Origin: Ignavibacteria bacterium UBA4661
Lineage (GTDB): Bacteria; Bacteroidota; Ignavibacteria; Kapaibacteriales; UBA4661
NCBI GenBank assembly: GCA_002405405.1
Contig: DHLT01000277.1
Location: 13,240-23,520, forward strand
DNA: 10,281 nucleotides
Reading direction: 5' to 3'
Shown: positions 1 to 7,077 of the stretch, piece by piece
Position numbering within the stretch: the stretch's first letter is position 1
Layout of the letters: each line of letters starts with the position of its first letter
The notes under the pieces: model-generated
What the model saw: the letters and a program-made list of their open reading frames with translations, nothing else
Database searches by the model: none
What the model was told of the DNA's origin: nothing
Position numbers and translations under genes: made by a program

Positions 1-2
1 GA

Positions 3-1793
3 TTTTTTATTGCAACAGGCGTGCGTTTCAAAGGGCAAATTATTGCCGAGCAAGCAAGTATTGATCCCTTAACCTTCGATGTCGGTTATGCAGATTTGCA
101 ACGACAGGGCGCAAAGTTTCGTTTCGGTGGATCGCAAATGCAAATGCTTACGCGACTCGATAAGAAAATTCGTTTTGAAGGTGCTGATACGGTGGTGTAC
201 ACGATTGAAGATAGACCCGGTGGCCAGTATAGCGTTCTTGGTGTCAGTAGGACAACAGTAGCGGCAACGGACGGACGTGACTACACTGCACCGATGGTCA
301 TTCGTTTTTATCCGGCGGGAAATACCCAAGTCAAAGCATTAGATCCGATTGCGACCACATATGAAATGCCGATCAACGAAGGTGGCCAGAAAACATCGCT
401 ACGTACCAAGCCACTTGATCAAACATCGTACATGGTGGTGGACTCCATGGTAGTGAATCCTGTGGATTCGGTCGCTGGCACTCAAGAGAGTGATGACATC
501 ATCTATTTGCGCGGAAGCATTGCGTTCAATTTGCCAAAGGGCATCAGTGTCGAAGCAGGGAATTTCAAAATCAGTCGCTCGCGGGGTTTGCTTGCAGGTG
601 AGGCATTGCTCCGTATTCGATTGAAAAATGTCATCGGTAGTGCCGGTATTCGTTTTGACATCGACTCGTCTATGTGGACAGGGGTAGGTGGATTGTTTTT
701 CTCGAAAGGTGGTGGTGAGAGCGATACACGAGACGGCGAGAAAGGATTGGGCTTTGATGTTGCGGTAACATACAAGAATGCTAAAGAGTTTGCAGTGGAG
801 TTTGTCGCTGTGGCTCAGCCCGGTAAACTTCTTTTTCTCTCGGCTCCGGTGTGGATTAATGGAATTGGGGGCGGACTGGCTCGTTCGGGTGACGAATGGG
901 CCATTAGTTTGATTGGTCGTTTTGCTATTCTGACCAATGAGGCAATCACGCCGAAAGTACCGGGTCTTGATGCCGAAGTTGTGGGGACGATCAAGTTCGG
1001 CGGCGATGATGGTGTGGTCTTTATGCTCGAAGCATCAGTCGAAGCACGGTTGGCGGGGGGCATTCTTAAACTGCCGATTGGCGAGGGATCGCTCGCAGTG
1101 TATATCACGAATTTTCGTATGACTGCAAGCTTGCGTGTAGGATTCGACATTGCGGGCTTGGTAAAAATCGGTGGTGAAGCAAATTTGGAAATTCATCCCG
1201 CGGCAAACAAATACTACCTTGATGCAGAGACAGACCTTAATTTTTTTAATGTGATTCGCCAATCAGGACGGTTTATTCTTGCGGTGAATTATTCAACGGT
1301 TGTAACGAATCGTGTCTTACCTCCCATCACTTTGAATGGATTCAGTGGTATTTACTTTGGGGTTGATATGCCCTTGCTTAAGTTTTCAACGGGCTTTGAT
1401 GTTGCGGTTGTCAGTTTCCGTGTTAGTGCGTATGCAAACTTTGGTGTCGGGTTGCTCCTTGGTATGAATGAAGGAACATTTGTTGTGGATGGAAGAGCTA
1501 TGATGAATGCGGGTGCATCCGCATCGGGAAGTGTATTGGGACTATCTATTGGTGGTAGTGGGGCTATCTTTTTGTATGGCGGGATCAATTTCTCCAATAA
1601 GATTTTAGATATTACGGGACGAGGCGGATTTACGTTGGGAATGGGGGTAAAAGTAGGGTTTGGCGGATGTAGCCCGGGATGCAATGATTTCGATGGCGGA
1701 TTTATCTGTATTGCATACCAGGCATGTATTGGAGTCAGTGCCGGATTTAATCTCAATACGGCGAATGGATTAAGCTTTAATGTAGGGTTTTAG
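3..1793 (+). CDS. Large beta-rich envelope protein, C-terminal part (5' end outside the window)
   Basis: I do not recognise the family. The frame is open to the left edge (codons before the GTG at 21 read F-F-I-A-T-G), so that GTG is probably internal and at least 596 residues of a longer protein are visible. The visible part is almost entirely alternating hydrophobic/polar beta strands separated by Gly/Asp/Asn turns, with no evident helical domain. The C-terminus reads L-S-F-N-V-G-F: a terminal Phe with hydrophobic residues at -3, -5 and -7, the pattern used by outer-membrane beta-barrels for BAM recognition. The only four cysteines of the visible protein lie in the last 45 residues (550, 554, 563, 569, numbered from the GTG), suggesting disulfides outside the cytoplasm. 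The stop is one base before the next ATG, so the gene is probably cotranscribed with the subtilisin-fold gene. Barrel membership is inference; a long beta-groove or other repetitive beta protein is an alternative. Confidence 0.75.
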   Translation, partial: FFIATGVRFKGQIIAEQASIDPLTFDVGYADLQRQGAKFRFGGSQMQMLTRLDKKIRFEGADTVVYTIEDRPGGQYSVLGVSRTTVAATDGRDYTAPMVIRFYPAGNTQVKALDPIATTYEMPINEGGQKTSLRTKPLDQTSYMVVDSMVVNPVDSVAGTQESDDIIYLRGSIAFNLPKGISVEAGNFKISRSRGLLAGEALLRIRLKNVIGSAGIRFDIDSSMWTGVGGLFFSKGGGESDTRDGEKGLGFDVAVTYKNAKEFAVEFVAVAQPGKLLFLSAPVWINGIGGGLARSGDEWAISLIGRFAILTNEAITPKVPGLDAEVVGTIKFGGDDGVVFMLEASVEARLAGGILKLPIGEGSLAVYITNFRMTASLRVGFDIAGLVKIGGEANLEIHPAANKYYLDAETDLNFFNVIRQSGRFILAVNYSTVVTNRVLPPITLNGFSGIYFGVDMPLLKFSTGFDVAVVSFRVSAYANFGVGLLLGMNEGTFVVDGRAMMNAGASASGSVLGLSIGGSGAIFLYGGINFSNKILDITGRGGFTLGMGVKVGFGGCSPGCNDFDGGFICIAYQACIGVSAGFNLNTANGLSFNVGF

Positions 1794-1794
1794 C

Positions 1795-3117
1795 ATGACA
1801 CAGTACACCATTTCTTCTCCGCCCATGCACAAGTATTCGACGATCAATCACCATAGAGTTTGCGGATATCTATCCGCCACCTTGCGCACTATGTTTGTGT
1901 GTGTACTTCTTTGTGTCTTTGTAATTTTTTCCGTCTTTGCACAGGCACAGTTTGCTCCGCTCCAGACGAATGATTCTCTTGCGTCTCAGCAATATGCCCT
2001 TGACCGCTTGAATATCCGCCGTGCCATGTCGGTAACAACGGGTTCCTTGAACATTGTCATTGCTGTGATTAGCGATGGTTGCGACCTCCGTCATGCCGAT
2101 TTACAAGGAGCGATCTTTGTCAATCGTGGTGAAATTCCGAACAATGGTATCGATGATGATAGTAATGGCTATATCGATGATGTTACCGGTTGGGACTTTG
2201 TAGGAAATACTACTGCCCGTGAGGCAGGTCTTGGAATCTACCGTGAAGATGCTGATGTATCGAGCGGTACGCCCTTGAATGGAACGCACTGTGCGGGAAT
2301 TATCGCGGCGCGGAGCAATAATCGTATCGGCATTACAGGCATTGCACAGGGCTGTACGATTTTACCTATAAAGGTGTTCTCGGATAACCCTGATAATGCC
2401 AATGCCCAGCGTGTTGCCGATGCTTTGCAATATGCCATTTCGATGGGAGCACAGGTTATCTATTGTGCTTTTGCACGGAATCCGTTGAATGTTGTAGCAA
2501 CATTCAGCAGTGCCGAACAAGCATGGATCGCCGAAGCTCAAAAGCGTGGTATTATCGTCATTGCCCCGATGGGCGATCAAGGGATTGTTGCAGAGTCGGT
2601 GGTGTATCCCGCTTCTTACAACGGTGTGATTGCCGTTGGTGCCACAGATCAGAATAATAGCCGCATGGTGCGCTCCAATATGGGTGCGCAGACCACGGTG
2701 TTTGCTTCGGGTGATAATATCATGAGTACTCTGCCGAATGGACGCTATGGCACTCTCAGTGGTACGGTGCAAGCAGGTGCGCATATTGCCGGTATCATGG
2801 CATTGTTGCGGTCAGTATATCCGAATACTCCTGTGCCACAGCTTGTGCAACGACTGCGCTCGACATCGATTATTCCCCCTGATGTGCCGTCCTTGCTTCG
2901 TACTCTTCCTGCAGGATCGAATACGACTCGTGACCCGTTGATGTATGGTATCGCCGATGCGTTTTCGGCAATAATCGTGAATAATGCAACACTTTCATCA
3001 CGAACAGTGCCTGCTCTTGTGGCGATGGAAACAACGCCATACTTACTTTGCGCACCGAATGGTACAATCGTTTCGCAGATTTCAGGTTCAGGCGATCATA
3101 CTCTTCGTTTGCGTTAA
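1795..3117 (+). CDS. Exported subtilisin-fold (S8) pseudoprotease domain, N-terminal piece of an interrupted surface protein
   Basis: 440 residues. A long n-region is followed by a hydrophobic core (about 33-49) and an A-Q-A cleavage-like site near 51, so the protein is exported. Starts at M1, M11 (1825) or M33 (1891) are possible; M1 has a weak AGGG seven bases upstream and lies one base after the previous stop. Residues about 70-395 follow the S8 fold: the Asp-strand region I-A-V-I-S-D-G-C-D (89-97), a Bacteroidetes-type calcium loop (110-137), the helix motif N-G-T-H-C-A-G (162-168), the oxyanion region A-P-M-G-D-Q-G (257-263), the Ser-helix motif S-G-T-V-Q-A-G-A-H-I-A-G (322-333), and a final M-Y-G-I-A-D-A-F segment matching the usual 'GxGxVNAxxA'. 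Against the family, catalytic Asp is Ser93 (an Asp follows at 94), catalytic His is Asn162, catalytic Ser is Val325, and oxyanion Asn is Asp261. Proteolysis is therefore not expected; a binding or structural role is inferred. The piece ends at a TAA that is in frame with the next gene, with no sorting domain of its own. Confidence 0.88.
   Translation: MTQYTISSPPMHKYSTINHHRVCGYLSATLRTMFVCVLLCVFVIFSVFAQAQFAPLQTNDSLASQQYALDRLNIRRAMSVTTGSLNIVIAVISDGCDLRHADLQGAIFVNRGEIPNNGIDDDSNGYIDDVTGWDFVGNTTAREAGLGIYREDADVSSGTPLNGTHCAGIIAARSNNRIGITGIAQGCTILPIKVFSDNPDNANAQRVADALQYAISMGAQVIYCAFARNPLNVVATFSSAEQAWIAEAQKRGIIVIAPMGDQGIVAESVVYPASYNGVIAVGATDQNNSRMVRSNMGAQTTVFASGDNIMSTLPNGRYGTLSGTVQAGAHIAGIMALLRSVYPNTPVPQLVQRLRSTSIIPPDVPSLLRTLPAGSNTTRDPLMYGIADAFSAIIVNNATLSSRTVPALVAMETTPYLLCAPNGTIVSQISGSGDHTLRLR
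3115..3117 (+). other. In-frame TAA splitting one long reading frame (1795-6939)
   Basis: The reading frames on both sides are identical: codon starts at 1795 and 3124 have the same phase, and the codons between are CGT-TAA-CGG-AAT-GTG. Without the TAA the frame would run 1,714 codons. The protein on both sides reads as continuous beta-sandwich (T-L-R-L-R / R-N-V-L-G-A-V-N-N-V-Q-V-R-L), so the stop falls inside a domain rather than at a boundary. The base after the stop is C, generally a weak termination context. TAA also ends the genes at 6939, 9513 and 9538, so codon reassignment is unlikely. A real nonsense mutation, a base-call error and readthrough cannot be separated from this sequence alone. 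Confidence 0.85.
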
Positions 3118-3123
3118 CGGAAT

Positions 3124-6100
3124 GTGTTGGGTGCGGTGAACAATGTCCAAGTGCGGTTGCTTCCAACTGCCACAAGCAATGGTCGCACCAATGATGCTTT
3201 TGTCTTGGTGGATTCCACAACAACGATGATTCCTGTGTTGCCCTCAGGTATAGAGGGTGGACAGCCGATAATTGCTACGGTGGATGTTCGTGTACGACTG
3301 ACACCCCGTGCCTTTTTACTGACGAATGAAGATCAACCCATAGCACAATGCTATGTGCAATGCGTGGTGGGGAATGATGCTGTTATTATTCCGCTCTCTA
3401 TACCAATTGGTGAAACACTGACAGCACGTCAGGGGCTTGAAATTGCACCGACTGTTTCGATGGGCACTCTTTTGGTGGGCGAAAGCAATGAGGTAACGAT
3501 CCCGATTGTCAATACGAATGCAACAACCGCAACCGTGAATAGCATTGGCTTTGCGAATAGTTCGACAGCACTACGCATTGTGCGTCAGCCCGTATTGCCG
3601 GTGCGTTTGGATCCGGGTGCTTCAACGTCCGTTACGATACGCTTTTCGCCCCAAACGGTGGGTTTTCTTCAGTCCACCCTGAATGTCGTTGGCAGTGTGT
3701 TTATCAGTGGTAGTACAACTGCCACACGAACAACCTCGTCATCCTTGATTGTAGGCAGAGGACGTGATCGGGACATCGCCATTGATGATATTGTGCGCTT
3801 TCCGGCACAGTCCGTTGCAGTGGTTGTAGGAGCACGAGGTGAATCCTCGCTTCGCATCGTGAATCGTTCGACCAATGCGACCTTTATCGGGACACTGCGT
3901 GCTGATACGACAACGCAGAGTGGATTTCAATTTAATCTACCCTCATCGCTCCGTCTTGCACCACGCGATAGTGTTGTGATACCGGTGAGCTTTACGCCAA
4001 GCACGACCGGACTTGTGAGTATGACCATTTCGGTGATACCGCAATCCGATATGTTTGCGGTGCAGTCGTTGCGTGTGAGCAGAGTGGGCATCAATCCTTC
4101 ACAACAAACAACGCAAGCGAATCTTAGCATTATCGATCGGCGGAGTGTGCCGACAGGATTGCTTCCACAACAAGAGCAAATGATTGATTTTGATAGTGCG
4201 CCAATCAATACCGTGCAAACACAGTCGCTCTTGTTGTTTAATCCAACTCGTGATGCCATCGTCATCAGAGATATCCAAATCCAAGGTCGTGGAGCAGAAG
4301 AATTTTCTGTATCGCCAACAACATCGGTGAGCGTTGCAAGTGGTGATTCTCTTGTGCTGAGTATTGTGTATCAAGCACGAACATTTTCAGAAAAGAGTGT
4401 TCGACTTGTTCTGCCCAATATCAATCACACGTTGGTCTCCATCACTGCGCGAGGCAGTCGCACTGCAGTGCTCATTAATACGCCACGAAGTGCGGCTGAT
4501 ATCCGACAAACGAGTACAATCGCGACCATATCTCAGATGACACCAAATATCCTCATGATACGAGGTGCAACAGTAGTGACACAGAATATCACGCCTACTC
4601 GTGTTCGTACGACAACACGATTTCCTATTGCTATTGGCAATGCTTTTACCAATGCAACGCTGACCATTCAATCGCTCGATCTCATTCAAGAGAATGCCGA
4701 ATATCGTGTTGTTTCTCAGATAGCTCGCACATTGCAACCACGTGTGCAGGACACACTGACAATGGAATTTACGCCGACAAGTGTAGGGCAGAGAACTGTG
4801 CGTGCAGTATTATCCTATACGGTAGGTACATCACAAACGGTCTCGCGTGATACTGCCGACCTTGCGGGTGTAGGATTGCAAGCTGGTTCGCAGATTGTTA
4901 CGGCAACTAATCAACGAAGCGATGCCGGTCGTGTATCGTCGGTAGTATATCCTGATACGCGAGTAACGAATGAGAATCCACCGATTGATTATCCATTTGT
5001 CGCGAATATTGGTACGGATCGCACGGTGATTACTCCTCGTGTAAGTGGGCGTGATGCACAGGACTTTGTTATTATTCGTCCATTCCCCAACTTTGTTTCG
5101 CAAGCAGGTGCGAGTGATTCGATTGCAGTGCTATTTCGTCCGCGTACTGTCGGTACGAAACAAGCAAACTTGATTCTCACTACCGATGATGGACAAACGC
5201 TGATATACTCATTGAGTGGTCGTGCTCTGCTTGCACCAACCCTGACGGCATCGATTGCATCGGTGCCACTTGGAGCGCAAATATCGGGTACGAATGCACC
5301 GGTAGTAAATCTAGGGCGTGTGGAACTTGGCGATCAAGCAGTTGTGCGAGTCGTGGTTCGCGGAGTGAGTATTGTTGAGCCAATTATCGGAACAATTGCA
5401 GGCAATGCCGGATATACGCTTCGGCGTAGCTCGGTGAATGCAGGACAGACACTGCCTTTGGATGCAGATGACCAACAACGATTTTATGATACGATTGATG
5501 TAGTGCTTACACCATCGAGTTTCGACACCCTGCGTGCAACAGTGCGGTGGCAGACGGAACAATTAGTGCAATCGATGTCACTCGTTGCCATTGGCATCCC
5601 CTCAACGCGACCACGTATTACGTTTGGTTCGTTTGATCGTATCACCTTTGATTCTACGCTATTTGTGGGTGCGACAAGCACACGCAATGTGCAATTCACG
5701 GGTGTGTCGCTGACCGAAGGAATTCGTGTAGTCATGCCGACACGGTTTGGTCTCGTAACAGCACCAAGCAGTGTTGTTTTTGGTGATACGCTGTTGGTCG
5801 TTCCGAATGGACGATCTTTTATTGATACAAGTATTACAATTCTTTTTGCACCGCGTGTGCCGACGAGACTGAGTGATTCGATTGTGTTTCTTTCACGTTC
5901 CGGCAATCAAACCATTCGTAGTGCAGTGCCGATATCTGCCTTTGCGCAATATCGTCCGGGTATTACGGTTGCATCAGGGTTTACATTCCCGCGTATCATT
6001 GCTCGCTCGACGATCACGCAAACGATTCCTGTGATTTTGAATGTTCTAGCAGTAGGTTCAACGCGAGCAACCTTTGTCATCAATCGAGGCGCAACCGATG

Positions 6101-6939
6101 GCACATTCTCGATTGTCGATCTGCAAGGGCGCAACACGGATACTTTGCAAATCGTCTATCCACTGTCTGCACCTGCTACATCAGCGATGATTATTTCGAC
6201 ATCGATCTCGATTCGTTTCACACCGCCTGAGCAGGGTTTATTTACAGATCGTTTGCGGTTATTCTCCTCGAATGATTCGCTTAATTTTGATGCAGACATA
6301 ACCTTGACAGGGACTGCAGGACCACGCACAGATATTCAATCAACAACGCGGGGTGTTGAATTCGGTACGCAAACGATAGGCAGTATTGTGTCGCGCATCA
6401 TGACGATTGGGCTGACGAATATGGTGGACACGGTGTTTGTGAGCAGAGCGGCAACGCTATCGCCATTTTCGTTTTCGATAGGAGAAGCGCACCGCTCGGA
6501 TAATTTCTTTATAGTGCCTCGCCCGAATAGGAGTGCGGATACAACCTTTGCGATATTGTTTGAACCGAATGCGAGTAATCGTATCATAGACACACTAAAT
6601 TTTGTTCAAGCAGGCGAACTGATTTACACAATTATTGTTGCCGGTCAAGGATCAACTGCAGTGAGTGTACGCCGTGCTCTGCAAACACAGAATATGTTGA
6701 TGATTGCACCGCTTCCGGCAAGTGATGAAGTGCGGATGACCCTGCCTGCATCGGTTGTACCGCTAAGAATACAAATGACTGCAGTAGATGGACGACGCAT
6801 TCTTGAAAAAACTCTTTCGCCTATGAATCGAAGTTATGAGTATGTCATACCAATACAACAATATCCATCAGGTCTGTATACGATGTCTGTTACCGATGGT
6901 CTCACAACATGGTTCGCCTCGGTGGTGATACAGCGATAA
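3124..6939 (+). CDS. Multi-ASH (choice-of-anchor D-like) surface protein with T9SS type A sorting domain, C-terminal piece
   Basis: 1,271 codons from a GTG that is probably not a natural start: there is no convincing ribosome binding site and no signal peptide, and the frame continues upstream to the TAA at 3115. Residues 1-100 complete a beta-sandwich begun in the previous gene. Then come about nine ASH/Hydin-like immunoglobulin-fold repeats, roughly at 104-205, 220-320, 354-445, 495-583, 621-698, 727-820, 832-943, 946-1061 and 1077-1173. Most carry the typical late-strand motif 'F-x-P-x-x-x-G' (R-F-S-P-Q-T-V-G at 173, S-F-T-P-S-T-T-G at 289, E-F-T-P-T-S-V-G at 548, L-F-R-P-R-T-V-G at 670, R-F-T-P-P-E-Q-G at 1030). 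Residues 1191-1271 resemble a T9SS type A sorting domain: A-P-L-P-A-S-D in place of 'YPNPAxD', D-G-R-R-I-L-E-K, then Y-P-S-G-L-Y. In this secretion system such domains direct export across the outer membrane and surface attachment, which needs a signal peptide; that peptide sits on the preceding piece. The repeats probably form a stalk or adhesive fibre (inference). Confidence 0.88.
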   Translation: MLGAVNNVQVRLLPTATSNGRTNDAFVLVDSTTTMIPVLPSGIEGGQPIIATVDVRVRLTPRAFLLTNEDQPIAQCYVQCVVGNDAVIIPLSIPIGETLTARQGLEIAPTVSMGTLLVGESNEVTIPIVNTNATTATVNSIGFANSSTALRIVRQPVLPVRLDPGASTSVTIRFSPQTVGFLQSTLNVVGSVFISGSTTATRTTSSSLIVGRGRDRDIAIDDIVRFPAQSVAVVVGARGESSLRIVNRSTNATFIGTLRADTTTQSGFQFNLPSSLRLAPRDSVVIPVSFTPSTTGLVSMTISVIPQSDMFAVQSLRVSRVGINPSQQTTQANLSIIDRRSVPTGLLPQQEQMIDFDSAPINTVQTQSLLLFNPTRDAIVIRDIQIQGRGAEEFSVSPTTSVSVASGDSLVLSIVYQARTFSEKSVRLVLPNINHTLVSITARGSRTAVLINTPRSAADIRQTSTIATISQMTPNILMIRGATVVTQNITPTRVRTTTRFPIAIGNAFTNATLTIQSLDLIQENAEYRVVSQIARTLQPRVQDTLTMEFTPTSVGQRTVRAVLSYTVGTSQTVSRDTADLAGVGLQAGSQIVTATNQRSDAGRVSSVVYPDTRVTNENPPIDYPFVANIGTDRTVITPRVSGRDAQDFVIIRPFPNFVSQAGASDSIAVLFRPRTVGTKQANLILTTDDGQTLIYSLSGRALLAPTLTASIASVPLGAQISGTNAPVVNLGRVELGDQAVVRVVVRGVSIVEPIIGTIAGNAGYTLRRSSVNAGQTLPLDADDQQRFYDTIDVVLTPSSFDTLRATVRWQTEQLVQSMSLVAIGIPSTRPRITFGSFDRITFDSTLFVGATSTRNVQFTGVSLTEGIRVVMPTRFGLVTAPSSVVFGDTLLVVPNGRSFIDTSITILFAPRVPTRLSDSIVFLSRSGNQTIRSAVPISAFAQYRPGITVASGFTFPRIIARSTITQTIPVILNVLAVGSTRATFVINRGATDGTFSIVDLQGRNTDTLQIVYPLSAPATSAMIISTSISIRFTPPEQGLFTDRLRLFSSNDSLNFDADITLTGTAGPRTDIQSTTRGVEFGTQTIGSIVSRIMTIGLTNMVDTVFVSRAATLSPFSFSIGEAHRSDNFFIVPRPNRSADTTFAILFEPNASNRIIDTLNFVQAGELIYTIIVAGQGSTAVSVRRALQTQNMLMIAPLPASDEVRMTLPASVVPLRIQMTAVDGRRILEKTLSPMNRSYEYVIPIQQYPSGLYTMSVTDGLTTWFASVVIQR

Positions 6940-6948
6940 GATATGTTC

Positions 6949-6977
6949 TTGACGCAGCTACTAGGATAGTGGATATG
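6949..6977 (+). promoter_or_regulatory. Weak candidate promoter upstream of the FN3-like gene
   Basis: In the 138-bp gap after the ASH gene there is TTGACG (6949-6954), a 17-base spacer, then GATATG (6972-6977). The first box is a good -35-like match but the second matches TATAAT at only three of six positions, and Bacteroidota promoters often use a different -7 element. No stem-loop plus T-run terminator was seen in the gap, so cotranscription with the upstream genes is equally possible. Confidence 0.2.
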
Positions 6978-7065
6978 TGAGAATCGAGCAAACGTAAGGA
7001 CGTAAAAGAGAGTATTACAAAAAAGAAAGAAGTACTAACAATGAGAAAACTTTTCCCCTCAAAAC

Positions 7066-7070
7066 AAGGA
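7066..7070 (+). promoter_or_regulatory. Ribosome binding site of the FN3-like gene
   Basis: AAGGA sits seven bases before the ATG at 7078. It is the clearest Shine-Dalgarno sequence in the window and fixes the start of the downstream gene, which then opens directly with a signal peptide. Confidence 0.7.
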
Positions 7071-7077
7071 TGATTTT

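Noticed and set aside
21..23. GTG as the start of the first gene
   Set aside because: The frame stays open to the left edge, there is no ribosome binding site and no signal peptide, and the residues after it look like the middle of a beta-rich protein.
2362..2784. 140-codon minus-strand open frame, and similar antisense frames across 3669-6593
   Set aside because: They lie inside clearly coding plus-strand sequence, their Arg/His/Cys-rich composition is typical of reverse-frame shadows, and no domain is recognisable.
3115..3117. TAA reassigned to an amino acid in this organism
   Set aside because: TAA also ends the genes at 6939, 9513 and 9538 at sensible protein ends.
3433..6650. Recent tandem DNA duplication behind the ASH-like repeats
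   Set aside because: The repeats share only fold-level motifs; I saw no long near-identical DNA stretches between them, so they are old and diverged.
7041..7073. Ten-codon upstream reading frame (MRKLFPSKQG) just before the FN3-like gene
   Set aside because: It is very short, has no clear ribosome binding site or attenuator-like codon run, and its end overlaps the ribosome binding site of the real gene; chance is the simpler explanation.
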